A DNA stretch of 15,118 bases from an uncultured Peptococcaceae bacterium (GCA_902496505.1 CABVBB010000008.1:1-15118); one strand, 5' to 3'. Shown: positions 5,646-13,067, counted from the stretch's first letter. Program-made: numbers and translations. Notes: generated by a model from the sequence alone, not told the origin.

Positions 5646-6800
5646 ATGGATTTGATGGAATATCAGGCACAGCAGCTGTTTATGGCGGCGGGGCTTCCGG
5701 TCAAAAAAGGCGTAGTCGCTGCTGACGCGGATGCTTTGGTCAAATTGGTTCATGAACAAGGCATGGCATATCCGCTGGTGCTGAAAGCACAGGTACAGGT
5801 CGGCGGCCGAGGCAAAGCCGGCGGTATCAAATTTGCAGAAAATGATGATGAATTGAAAGCTTGTGCCGAGGCGATCCTGGGCATGGATATTAAAGGACAT
5901 ATCGTTAAATTGGTCATGGCTGTGGAAAAAGCCAGCGTTGCACGGGAGATGTATCTCTCCATCATGCTGGATCGTCAGAGCAAAGGCCCGGTCATCATGT
6001 TCTGCCCACAGGGCGGCATGGAGATCGAAAATCTGACCAAAGAGCATCCTGAACTCATGGTCAAAACGTTCGTCGATCCCCGCATGGGCATCAGCGGCTA
6101 TACCGGTCAGTATCTGGCTACCAAAGCAGGCTTGGACAAAGAAGCCGGCAAACAGCTGCAAAAGCTTTTGCTCAATTTGTATAAATGCTTCATGGATAAT
6201 CACTGCACCTTGACGGAGATCAATCCCTTAGTGGTCGATACTGAGGGCAATATCTGCGCGCTGGACGGCAAGATCTCCATCGACGACAGTGCTGTCAGCA
6301 TCCACGAAAATCTGGCGGCCTTCAAGGTCGACATCCCCGGCGATCCCATCGTTGAGGAAGCTAAGAAAAATAATTTCTTCTGCGTGCCCTGCGAACCGGA
6401 CGGCACCATCGCGGTCATCTGCAATGGCTCCGGCATGCTGATGAACACCATCGACCGCGTCAGCGGCAAAGGCTTCAAAGTCTGCCTGGCACTGGATCTG
6501 GGCGGCGGCGCTACAGCAGCCCGCGTCAAAGAAGCCGTGCGCATCGTTTCCGAATATGACAAAGTCGGCGCTATGTTGATCAACGTCTTCGGCGGCATCA
6601 CCCGCTGCGACGAAGTGGCTACCGGCATCAAAGAAGCCATGGAAGAGAACAATATCACCACGGACATGATCCTGCGCCTCGAAGGCAGCAACAAAGAGGC
6701 TGGCGCAGCTATTGCGGCGACCATTCCTAAAGTCATCCATGCTGAGGATCTGAACGAAGGTTTGGATTTATTAGTTGAGAGAATGGGGGCACAGGCATGA
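5646..6800 (+). CDS. sucC: Succinyl-CoA ligase (ADP-forming) beta subunit
   Basis: 384 residues, close to the 388 of E. coli SucC. MDLMEYQAQQLF aligns with the E. coli start and GGAGGTG lies 9 bases upstream, fixing the ATG at 5646 rather than 5655. The N-terminal ATP-grasp domain shows LKAQVQVGGRGKAGG (nucleotide binding), TEINPLVV and LDGKISIDD (metal ligands). The C-terminal ligase domain shows VICNGSGM, LDLGGGAT and NVFGGITRCDEVA. With SucD it interconverts succinyl-CoA and succinate with nucleotide phosphorylation, in the TCA cycle or, in anaerobes, in succinate/propionate metabolism. The stop overlaps the sucD start by 4 bp, so the two are translationally coupled. Specificity for succinate is by family; see sucD for divergent residues. 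Confidence 0.93.
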   Translation: MDLMEYQAQQLFMAAGLPVKKGVVAADADALVKLVHEQGMAYPLVLKAQVQVGGRGKAGGIKFAENDDELKACAEAILGMDIKGHIVKLVMAVEKASVAREMYLSIMLDRQSKGPVIMFCPQGGMEIENLTKEHPELMVKTFVDPRMGISGYTGQYLATKAGLDKEAGKQLQKLLLNLYKCFMDNHCTLTEINPLVVDTEGNICALDGKISIDDSAVSIHENLAAFKVDIPGDPIVEEAKKNNFFCVPCEPDGTIAVICNGSGMLMNTIDRVSGKGFKVCLALDLGGGATAARVKEAVRIVSEYDKVGAMLINVFGGITRCDEVATGIKEAMEENNITTDMILRLEGSNKEAGAAIAATIPKVIHAEDLNEGLDLLVERMGAQA

Positions 6801-7678
6801 GTATCATTATCGATCAGAATACAAAATTACTGGTACAGGGCATCACAGGCCGTGAGGGCTCCTACCATACCAAACAAATGCTGGATGCCGGCACCAATAT
6901 CGTTGCTGGCGTGACACCAGGCAAAGGCGGCCAGATGGTCGAAGGCGTACCTGTCTTCAACACCGTGCGCGAGGCTGTAGAAGCCACCGGCGCTAATGCC
7001 ACCATTTCCTTTGCACCAGCCAAATTTGCCATCGATGGCATCTACGAAGCCATTGACGCAGGACTCAAAACGATCGTCGTTTTGGCAGAGTATGTACCGG
7101 TACACGACATGATGATCGCTTATCATGTGGCCAGAGAAAAAGGCGTGACCATCATCGGGCCTAACACCTTCGGCATCATTTCCCCAGGCAAATGCAAAGC
7201 CGGCATCATGGATCACCACATCTTCGCCCCTGGCAATGTGGCGCTCATTTCCCGCAGCGGCACCAACAGCTACGAGACCGCTTTCATGATGAAAAACAAC
7301 GGCATCGGCATCAGCACCTGCATCGGTGTTGGCGGCGATATGATCCCAGGCACCGCTTTTGTCGATTTGCTTCCTGCTCTCGAAGCTGATCCCGAGACCA
7401 AAGTCATTGCCATGATCGGTGAGATCGGCGGTAATGAGGAAGAATTGGCCGCAGCTTATATCAAAGAGCACGTGACCAAGCCTGTCGTAGCTTTCATCGC
7501 TGGCAAAAACGCTCCAAAAGGCAAAGGCATGGGCCATGCCGGTGCGATCGTGGGCGCAGACGGCACAGGCAGTGCTGAACACAAAGAAGCTGCTCTCTCC
7601 GCAGCAGGCGCTGCTATCGCCAACAACATGAGCGAATTGGTCGAGCTGGTCAAAAAAGCAGTAGAGCAAGCAAAATAA
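6797..7678 (+). CDS. sucD: Succinyl-CoA ligase (ADP-forming) alpha subunit
   Basis: 293 residues, the usual length. The CoA-binding Rossmann domain has [16 protein letters not shown] and GVTPGKGG. The ligase domain has MIGEIGG and MGHAGAIV with His247, the residue phosphorylated in the reaction (His246 in E. coli). Two active-site segments differ from the usual form: GPNTFG (122-126 region) replaces GPNCPG, so the conserved Cys (Cys123 in E. coli, near CoA and the phosphohistidine) is Thr124; and SRSGTNSYE replaces [19 protein letters not shown] also replaces the common TEGIPxxDM. The enzyme should be active but may differ in kinetics or acid substrate. It starts inside the sucC stop (ATGA) and is followed by a terminator. 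Confidence 0.92.
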   Translation: MSIIIDQNTKLLVQGITGREGSYHTKQMLDAGTNIVAGVTPGKGGQMVEGVPVFNTVREAVEATGANATISFAPAKFAIDGIYEAIDAGLKTIVVLAEYVPVHDMMIAYHVAREKGVTIIGPNTFGIISPGKCKAGIMDHHIFAPGNVALISRSGTNSYETAFMMKNNGIGISTCIGVGGDMIPGTAFVDLLPALEADPETKVIAMIGEIGGNEEELAAAYIKEHVTKPVVAFIAGKNAPKGKGMGHAGAIVGADGTGSAEHKEAALSAAGAAIANNMSELVELVKKAVEQAK

Positions 7679-7704
7679 TACGGCTATCCCCTAGATAGCG
7701 GATC

Positions 7705-7747
7705 AAAAAGGCTGTGCCAAGTGCGTCTGCATTTGTCACAGCCTTTT
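7705..7747 (+). terminator. Terminator after sucCD
   Basis: AAAAGGCTGTG (7706-7716) pairs perfectly with CACAGCCTTTT (7737-7747) around a 20-nt loop. The A/T flanks make it usable from both sides. A smaller hairpin, GCTATC/GATAGC at 7683-7699, precedes it. Confidence 0.85.
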
Positions 7748-7766
7748 GTGGCTTTAACATACTGCC

Positions 7767-7795
7767 TTGCCGGACGGTCGGTCAGGCTGTAAACT
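7767..7795 (+). promoter_or_regulatory. Candidate promoter of the first RR-HK operon
   Basis: TTGCCG (7767-7772), a 17-bp spacer and TAAACT (7790-7795) precede the regulator start by about 33 bp. The TCCC-type direct repeats seen at the agrBD promoter are not present here, so this operon may be constitutive. Confidence 0.5.
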
Positions 7796-7828
7796 GAAAA
7801 GTAAATGCCGCATAAAGGAGTGGATCAG

Positions 7829-8560
7829 GTGCGCATTGCGATTTGTGATGATGAAAAACAAGAACGACAATTGATCATAGACTGGCTGCAGCAAGAAAAC
7901 ATTTCCAAGTTTGACATCGACGAATACGGTTCAGCAGATGATCTGCTGCGCGCGATCCAAGGCGGGCGCAACTTCAATCTGATCTATCTGGATATCGAAA
8001 TGCCAGGCGATCACAATGGTTTGGAAGCGGCCCGCATTTTGGCACAGGAGCATGATCCCGCCATGCTGGTCTTTATCACCAGCTATAGAGAATTTATCAA
8101 CCAAGGCTACAAAGTATCAGCGATGGATTTTTTGACCAAGCCGCTCAATGAAGAAGAGTTTCGTGAAACGTTTCAGCGCTGCCGCCAAAAATACGATGCC
8201 CAGCATTATCTGCTCTTTGAAAAACGGGACGATGTCCTGCAGATCATGGCCAGCGACATCTTGGTGGTGACAGCGCGGAGAAATTATGTAGAGATCACTT
8301 ATCGCGGCGGTAAAGAGCCTTTTGAATACCGTTCCACCATGGCTGAAATGGAGCGATTATTGTCTGACAAAGGCTTTTTTCGCTGTCACAACAGCTATAT
8401 CATCAACCTGGCCTATCTCAAACGCGTCTATCGGGATAAGGAAAAGCAATGCTGGGCGATGGTCTCTGACGGCGAGCAGGACTACAAGCTGTCCGTCAGC
8501 CAAAACAAATGGACAGCCATCAGACGCGCTCTGCACGAATTTCGAAGGGGGCGGATGTGA
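7829..8560 (+). CDS. LytTR-family response regulator 1 (AgrA-like)
   Basis: 243 residues from the GTG at 7829. AAAGGAG sits 8 bases upstream, and the start RIAICDDEKQERQL aligns with the start of the paralogue at 10982; the upstream ATG at 7805 lacks both. The receiver domain (1-120) has Asp7/Asp8, phospho-acceptor Asp55 in LIYLDIEMPG, Thr84 and Lys104 in DFLTKPL. The LytTR DNA-binding domain covers about 130-240 (ILVVTARRNYVEI ... FFRCHNSYIINLAYLKRVY). LytTR regulators bind paired direct repeats upstream of suboptimal promoters. The stop codon shares one base with the kinase start, so the pair is translationally coupled. It should receive phosphate from kinase 1 and probably acts on the agr-type promoters in this locus. 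Confidence 0.92.
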   Translation: MRIAICDDEKQERQLIIDWLQQENISKFDIDEYGSADDLLRAIQGGRNFNLIYLDIEMPGDHNGLEAARILAQEHDPAMLVFITSYREFINQGYKVSAMDFLTKPLNEEEFRETFQRCRQKYDAQHYLLFEKRDDVLQIMASDILVVTARRNYVEITYRGGKEPFEYRSTMAEMERLLSDKGFFRCHNSYIINLAYLKRVYRDKEKQCWAMVSDGEQDYKLSVSQNKWTAIRRALHEFRRGRM

Positions 8561-9870
8561 TGGATTATGATAGCGTGATCATAGTAGCCTTATATACTTT
8601 TGGGGCTCTCATGGAAATGATAACGCTGTGGTATCTATGCAAGATCGTCTTGGGAGAAAGTAAAAGAAGCCCGAGAGAAACGTTGGTGGTCTTTGGAATA
8701 ACCGGAGTGTTGGCATTAGTATTGTCAATGATGGACGTAACATCGAATCAGCGTATGCTGGGCTTCTATATTATTTTGCTCATCCCTACCATGATGTTTG
8801 AAGGGCATATATTGTTGAAGCTGTTTGTATGTGTGGCCTTTTTTGCAATCGGTGGAGGGTCAGAGACACTTACCAAAGCCTTTATTCTTGCTATGAATAG
8901 TGATGTAGGGACAGTTGTTGTACTGAATTCTTGGGGGAAATTTGCGCAGGGACTGATCATATCTAAATTTTTAGCATTTGCTGTCGTAAGGATATTAGCT
9001 TCTTTGCAAAGAGTTAAACATCACCAACTGTCAACATTATCAGTCATGGCCTTTTCCATTTTGCCAATAGCAACAGCTATGGCGATCAACCAATTGATGA
9101 AAATAAGCTATGTCATAGATAGTCAGCAAAGCTACGCAATGACCTTTATGATCGTGGCTTTATTAGTCATCTCCAATATCGTATTGTTTCATATTTTAGA
9201 AACGCAGGCAGAAAATGAGCAGACCAAGCTGCGTCTGGCCTTACTGCAAAATCAACAAAATGAGCAGGAGAAGTTTTACAGCCAGCTGGCAGAAGAAAAA
9301 ACGAAAACCAACCGCTTAGCCCATGATCTGAATAAATATCTGCTGGCGATCTCAGGATATTTGCAGGAAGACCGCCATGAAGACATTGAAAAATGTTTGA
9401 CGGACCTGAATATCAACTTGCAGAAGGCAGTGTGCCACTATACCAGTGATATGGCCATCGATACGGTCATCACCGAAAAGGCGCAGTCAGCTAAAGCGCA
9501 GGATACATTTTTGCGGGTGACCAGCTTTGTGCAGGCGCCGCTCATGGCTAATGGCATCGACATGGCCTTGTTATTGGCCAATGCCTTGGATAATGCGTTG
9601 GAAGCGACAGCAGACCAGCCGGCAGCGGTGATCGATCTAAAACTCAGCATTGATGAAGATTATATCGATCTCATTATCAAAAATCCCCTGACGCACGCGG
9701 TAAAGATCGTTGACAACACCATCGCTACGACCAAAGCCGACAAAGCTATGCATGGTCTGGGGCTGATCTCCATTCAGGAGATCGTGGAGCGTTATGATGG
9801 CGATCTGGTGCTCAGAAATGAGGCAGGGCACTTCATTTTTGATGCGATGCTGATGAACAGGGAGAAGTAA
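8560..9870 (+). CDS. AgrC-like membrane histidine kinase 1 (HPK10 / GHKL type)
   Basis: 436 residues from the ATG at 8560, overlapping the regulator stop by one base. Residues 1-213 are six or seven hydrophobic membrane segments, the AgrC-type peptide sensor. A coiled-coil-like linker (about 214-250) leads to the phospho-acceptor His255 in RLAHDLNKYLLAISGYLQ. The ATPase region has the N-box LLANALDNALEAT (Asn341, Asn345) and the glycine box HGLGLISIQEIVERYDG (398-414). This set is characteristic of AgrC/ComD kinases that detect cyclic or short peptides. The sensor half is visibly A+T-richer (about 37-48% G+C per line) than most of the kinase half and than the paralogue at 11761, which suggests separate evolution or exchange of the sensor. 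A terminator begins at the stop codon. Confidence 0.92.
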   Translation: MDYDSVIIVALYTFGALMEMITLWYLCKIVLGESKRSPRETLVVFGITGVLALVLSMMDVTSNQRMLGFYIILLIPTMMFEGHILLKLFVCVAFFAIGGGSETLTKAFILAMNSDVGTVVVLNSWGKFAQGLIISKFLAFAVVRILASLQRVKHHQLSTLSVMAFSILPIATAMAINQLMKISYVIDSQQSYAMTFMIVALLVISNIVLFHILETQAENEQTKLRLALLQNQQNEQEKFYSQLAEEKTKTNRLAHDLNKYLLAISGYLQEDRHEDIEKCLTDLNINLQKAVCHYTSDMAIDTVITEKAQSAKAQDTFLRVTSFVQAPLMANGIDMALLLANALDNALEATADQPAAVIDLKLSIDEDYIDLIIKNPLTHAVKIVDNTIATTKADKAMHGLGLISIQEIVERYDGDLVLRNEAGHFIFDAMLMNREK

Positions 9871-9897
9871 AAAGCAGAGGCAGCGGCCTCTGCTTTT
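9870..9897 (+). terminator. Terminator after kinase 1
   Basis: AAAAGCAGAGGC (9870-9881) pairs perfectly with GCCTCTGCTTTT (9886-9897) around a 4-nt loop. It separates the first RR-HK operon from the agrBD operon. Confidence 0.9.
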
Positions 9898-9923
9898 GGG
9901 TATGAGTGGAAATATCTGGTCCG

Positions 9924-9954
9924 TCCCTGAAACAGGGGATTTTATCCCGCTTTT
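9924..9954 (+). promoter_or_regulatory. Putative LytTR binding site: direct repeats upstream of the agrBD promoter
   Basis: TCCCTGAAA (9924-9932) and TCCCGCTTT (9945-9953) start 21 bp apart, the two-turn spacing used by AgrA/LytTR regulators. The second repeat touches the -35 element. A similar pair lies at 13072/13092 before the candidate RNA. The motif does not match the S. aureus AgrA site letter for letter, so the regulator is inferred from spacing and position. Confidence 0.6.
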
Positions 9955-9984
9955 GACAGAAAAAGGGGAGATTTGTGGTATAGT
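9953..9984 (+). promoter_or_regulatory. agrBD promoter with 20-bp spacer
   Basis: TTGACA (9953-9958, a perfect -35) and TATAGT (9979-9984) are separated by 20 bp, three more than optimal. Over-long spacers are a known feature of AgrA-dependent agr promoters, which need activator to fire. The start of transcription would be near 9991, about 18 bases before agrB. Confidence 0.75.
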
Positions 9985-10008
9985 GCATAGGCGAAGGGAG
10001 GCAGCGCC

Positions 10009-10632
10009 ATGATCGTAGAGCAGGCTCAGAAACTCACAGATCATTTGTGCAGACAGCAGATCATCAAGGAGGAAGAGAAGAGCATTTATTATTTTTGCTT
10101 TGAGGTGATGATCTCCACCGTATATTTTTGGCTGATCGCGCTGGCTTTGGCTGTGCTCAGCGGACAGATCGTGGAGAGCGCACTTTATCTGGCTGCGTTT
10201 ACCCTAATGCGCTCAGCGGCCGGAGGCTATCATGCCGCTAGTCACTGGCGGTGTCTGACCATGTCAGCGGTCAGTATGGTGATATTTTTTGCAGTCGAAT
10301 TGATGGTGCCGGAGTCTTGGCTGGTCATCGTGATGCCGGTACTTGGTCTTTATACGGTTTATCTGATCGGGCGATTCGCGCCAATCGATCACCCCAATAA
10401 TCCCTTTACCGCCGAAGAGCGGCAGCGCAACCGACGGAAAAGTTTGCTGTATTTGGGGCTGATGAGTGTATGTTTAGTGCTGCTTTGGGCTGTGGGGAAA
10501 ACACATCTGGCCTTCTGCTTGCTTCTGGGGCTGGCCCAGGCTGCGGCAGCGTTAAATATAGCAATTCTAAAGCATCAGGGAGGTGAAAACGATGAAGAAT
10601 GTCTTGACGAAAGCACAGGTCTTATTGGCTGA
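10009..10632 (+). CDS. agrB: AgrB-type accessory gene regulator peptidase/transporter
   Basis: 207 residues, typical for AgrB, with about five or six hydrophobic membrane segments from residue 25 on. RSAAGGYHAASHWRC (68-82) contains the catalytic His75 and Cys82 seven residues apart, as in AgrB cysteine peptidases. These cut the C-terminal tail off AgrD and form the thiolactone ring. GGGAGG lies 7 bases before the ATG. The 3' end overlaps the agrD gene by 41 bp in another frame, so both are made from one transcript. Its flanks are two kinase/regulator pairs rather than the S. aureus order B-D-C-A. Confidence 0.93.
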   Translation: MIVEQAQKLTDHLCRQQIIKEEEKSIYYFCFEVMISTVYFWLIALALAVLSGQIVESALYLAAFTLMRSAAGGYHAASHWRCLTMSAVSMVIFFAVELMVPESWLVIVMPVLGLYTVYLIGRFAPIDHPNNPFTAEERQRNRRKSLLYLGLMSVCLVLLWAVGKTHLAFCLLLGLAQAAAALNIAILKHQGGENDEECLDESTGLIG

Positions 10633-10723
10633 CTTGGCTTTGGCAGCTGGTGTAAAAGTTGCTAAGGGCAAATGTATGACTGAGTATTATCAGCCTAAGG
10701 TTCCTCAAGAACTGAAAAAGTAA
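10592..10723 (+). CDS. agrD: AgrD-type autoinducing peptide precursor
   Basis: A 43-residue gene. The product has an amphipathic N-terminal leader (MKNVLTKAQVLLADLALAAG), then KGKCMTEY, then a charged tail YQPKVPQELKK. The tail aligns with the recognition tail of S. aureus AgrD (xxPxVPxEL), which fixes the processing site after Tyr32. The mature signal would therefore carry a five-residue thiolactone ring Cys28-Met-Thr-Glu-Tyr32 plus a short N-terminal extension of unknown length. A strong AGGGAGGTG ribosome site lies 7 bases upstream of the ATG, inside agrB. The cysteine, the ring size, the PxVPxEL tail and the overlap with agrB make this a confident call; the exact N-terminus of the secreted peptide cannot be read from the sequence. 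Confidence 0.93.
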   Translation: MKNVLTKAQVLLADLALAAGVKVAKGKCMTEYYQPKVPQELKK

Positions 10724-10751
10724 GATTGGCAGGATCTATTGTCAGCAGTGT

Positions 10752-10839
10752 ACTTCTGGTGTTTTGTTCGAGCAAGCCATTTGCTAAAGTCGCCGGGAAA
10801 GCGCAGCATCAGAAGTCAATTCAGCATGAGCGTGCTGAA
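10752..10839 (+). ncRNA. Structured 3' region of the agrBD transcript
   Basis: Between agrD and its terminator lie 137 bp without a credible gene but with nested helices. A 10-bp closing stem (10752-10761 with 10807-10816, one G-U) encloses a 5-bp hairpin AGCAA/TTGCT (10771-10785) and a short CGC/GCG pair. A 7-bp hairpin TTCAGCA/TGCTGAA follows at 10820-10839. It could be a stabilising 3' UTR or a processed small RNA. No family is recognised. Confidence 0.4.
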
Positions 10840-10860
10840 AAAGTACATATGGAAGGAAAC

Positions 10861-10892
10861 GCCGTCGCAGTGGGGATCTGCGGCGGCTTTTT
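10861..10892 (+). terminator. Terminator of the agrBD operon
   Basis: GCCGTCGCAG (10861-10870) pairs with CTGCGGCGGC (10878-10887), ten pairs with one G-U, followed by five T's. Confidence 0.9.
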
Positions 10893-10911
10893 GGTTTGTG
10901 AGGAGAAGCTC

Positions 10912-10941
10912 TTGAAAACAGGCCAGTCTGTAGTGTAAGAT
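10912..10941 (+). promoter_or_regulatory. Candidate promoter of the second RR-HK operon
   Basis: TTGAAA (10912-10917), an 18-bp spacer and TAAGAT (10936-10941) lie about 40 bp before the regulator start. No TCCC direct repeats are present. Confidence 0.5.
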
Positions 10942-10981
10942 GAGAGGAAGAAGGTGAGATGAGCAGCAAGGGGGAGGCAAA

Positions 10982-11764
10982 ATGAACATTGCGATCTGTG
11001 ATGATGAAAAGCACGAACGTCAGCTTTTGGAGGGCTGGCTGCGAGAAGATGAGACGCTGCAGGCTGTGATCAGCGCCTATGCTTCGACGGCATCGCTGAT
11101 CAAGGATGTGGAGCGCGGTCTGCGCTATGATCTGATCTTTTTGGATATAGAGCTGCCTGGTGATATCGATGGTCTGGAAGCCGCTTATCAGATCCGTCAG
11201 CTGGATGCGAATGTGATGCAGGTGTTCATTACAGGACATTGGGATCTGATGGTGAGTGCATTCAAAGTAGAGGCTATGGATTTTTTGGTCAAGCCGGTGG
11301 ATAAGGCGCGTTTTTTGGCTACGGTGGATCGTTGCCGGGACAAGTTCTGCGCGATCAATCAGGTGGTCTTCGCTAATGTGGAGGAGGCGGCGCTGCTGAC
11401 GGTGCGGGATATTTATTATATTTCAACAATGTCAGGCAAGGACAAAAATTATGTGCTGATCCATGATCGGTTATCAGAGCATTCCGCCTTACTGGAGGAG
11501 GAAAAGGGCATCAAGATCCGCATGACGATGAATGAGGTGGAGCAGCTTTTGGCGGGCAAGGGATTTTACCGCTGCCAGAGCGGCTATTTAGTGAACTGGG
11601 CATATGTGAAGCGCATCTATACAGAAAAGAGCGATAAGCTCATCCAGAATAAGGTCCTGTTGGTAGACGGCGATTGGCGTCAGACCCTGCCGGTCAGCCG
11701 CGACAAAAAGCAGGAGATGCTGAGACTTTTCCATAGCCGCAGACGGGGAGGCGAGAGACTATGA
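10982..11764 (+). CDS. LytTR-family response regulator 2 (AgrA-like)
   Basis: 260 residues. The receiver domain has Asp7/Asp8, phospho-acceptor Asp55 in LIFLDIELPG, Thr84 and Lys104 in DFLVKPV, at the same numbers as in regulator 1, so the two are clear paralogues. The LytTR domain occupies about 130-250 (LTVRDIYYISTMSGKDKNYVLI ... FYRCQSGYLVNWAYVKRIY). It has an insertion of roughly ten or more residues near SGKDKNYVLIHDRLSEHSALLEEEKG that regulator 1 lacks, which may alter DNA contacts. GGGGGAGG sits 4 bases before the ATG. The stop overlaps the start of kinase 2 (ATGA). Confidence 0.92.
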   Translation: MNIAICDDEKHERQLLEGWLREDETLQAVISAYASTASLIKDVERGLRYDLIFLDIELPGDIDGLEAAYQIRQLDANVMQVFITGHWDLMVSAFKVEAMDFLVKPVDKARFLATVDRCRDKFCAINQVVFANVEEAALLTVRDIYYISTMSGKDKNYVLIHDRLSEHSALLEEEKGIKIRMTMNEVEQLLAGKGFYRCQSGYLVNWAYVKRIYTEKSDKLIQNKVLLVDGDWRQTLPVSRDKKQEMLRLFHSRRRGGERL

Positions 11765-13062
11765 TGGTGATCGCTATCAATATTTTTTGCAGCGTGATGG
11801 AGATGGCGACGCTGTGGTATCTGGGCTCCTTTATCATGGGCAAAAGCAAATACCGCTGGCCAGTCAATGTGCTGGTGTTGTTGCTAGCGGTGGCTGCGTC
11901 AGTGTGCGCTGCGGTCTTCATGCCCAAGGGACCGGTGAGGATATTAGTCAATGCAGCCATTTTTTTGGTGCCGCTTTTGCTTTTTGAAAGTTCGCTCTTG
12001 ATGAAGCTTTTTACCTTGGGGCTTTTTGTTACCATATCCGGATGCACGGAGCAGGCAGTCAAGGCGTTGCAGGTCCTCATTAACGGCGGGCTGGAGGCAG
12101 TGGATGGGGATTTCGGCAAGTATGTGCAGGGCGCGGTCTTGTCTAAATTCTTGGCGCTGGCATTGGTGCGCCTCTTGATGAGTTTCAAAAAAGCCAAGGG
12201 GCAGACATTATCCGGCTTGGCGATGCTGGAAATGGTGATATATCCGCTGACGACGATGCTGGTCATGAGTCAAATCTTGCGGCCGGGGTATTTTGCAGAG
12301 GATACGTCCACCTATGTGGGCGCGTTTTTGGTAGCCTGCGCGTTGATCGTGACCAATTTTTTGCTGTTCCATATTTTTGAGCGGCAGGCAGAGCAGGAAA
12401 ACAACAAGATCAAGCTGGCGCTGATGCAGAAGCAGCAGGAGGAGCAGAAGCGTTTTTATCTGGAATTGGCCGCAGAAAAAAAGAAGACCAACCAAATGGC
12501 TCACGACATCAAAAATTATCTCTTAGCCGTGTCCGGCTTCATCCAAGAGGGTCGCATGGAGGACGCGCTGGCTTATTTGCAGCAGCTGCAGGTGCTCAGT
12601 GAGACCAATTATTGTCACATCACCGGCCATCTGCCCATTGATGCCGTCTTGGCAGAGAAGGAGCATCAAGCAGAGCTGCAGGGGACCACGCTGCGGATCG
12701 AGACCACCATCGATCATCCGCTGCAGGCCGATGAAGTGGATGTGGCGCTTTTGCTGGCCAATGCTTTGGATAATGCGCTGGAAGCGACGATAGACCTGCC
12801 GGAGGCGGTCATCACGCTCATCTACCGGGTGGACGAATATTATATCGATCTTATCTTGACCAATACCGTAGCACATGAGGTGATCGTAGAAAACAATTCG
12901 ATCGCGACTAATAAGGCAGACAAAGAACACCATGGCATAGGACTGGCCTCCATCAAAGAGATCGTAGAGCGCTACGACGGCTCTATCGAACTTTCCAGTG
13001 ATGGGCAGATGTTCACCTTGGATGTTCTGCTCGGCAATGTGTCCGCAGACAGTGCAATGTGA
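11761..13062 (+). CDS. AgrC-like membrane histidine kinase 2 (HPK10 / GHKL type)
   Basis: 433 residues; ATG at 11761 or 11764 are both possible. Residues 1-205 form six or seven membrane segments. The phospho-acceptor is His248 in QMAHDIKNYLLAVSGF, the N-box is LLANALDNALEAT (Asn334, Asn338) and the glycine box is HGIGLASIKEIVERYDG (391-407). The catalytic half is close to kinase 1 while the sensor halves share only scattered blocks (VMEMATLWYL / LMEMITLWYL, the FE...LLMKLF / FEGHILLKLF stretch, SKFLAxAxVR). This is what is expected if the two receptors respond to different or differently recognised peptides. Overlap with regulator 2 indicates translational coupling. Confidence 0.92.
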   Translation: MMVIAINIFCSVMEMATLWYLGSFIMGKSKYRWPVNVLVLLLAVAASVCAAVFMPKGPVRILVNAAIFLVPLLLFESSLLMKLFTLGLFVTISGCTEQAVKALQVLINGGLEAVDGDFGKYVQGAVLSKFLALALVRLLMSFKKAKGQTLSGLAMLEMVIYPLTTMLVMSQILRPGYFAEDTSTYVGAFLVACALIVTNFLLFHIFERQAEQENNKIKLALMQKQQEEQKRFYLELAAEKKKTNQMAHDIKNYLLAVSGFIQEGRMEDALAYLQQLQVLSETNYCHITGHLPIDAVLAEKEHQAELQGTTLRIETTIDHPLQADEVDVALLLANALDNALEATIDLPEAVITLIYRVDEYYIDLILTNTVAHEVIVENNSIATNKADKEHHGIGLASIKEIVERYDGSIELSSDGQMFTLDVLLGNVSADSAM

Positions 13063-13067
13063 TGCAG

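Noticed and set aside
6200..7669. Long minus-strand open frames opposite sucC and sucD (170-280 codons)
   Set aside because: They mirror well-supported genes on the plus strand and show no recognisable domain. Low-complexity content reflects the codon bias of the opposite strand.
10726..10938. 70-codon frame after agrD
   Set aside because: It reads straight through the agrBD terminator, lacks a ribosome site and has no agrD-like features, so a second peptide gene here is unlikely.
10959..10985. Eight-residue leader frame (MSSKGEAK) overlapping the start of regulator 2
   Set aside because: It has an ATGA overlap with the regulator start and a modest upstream purine stretch, but such short frames arise often by chance within ribosome-site sequence.
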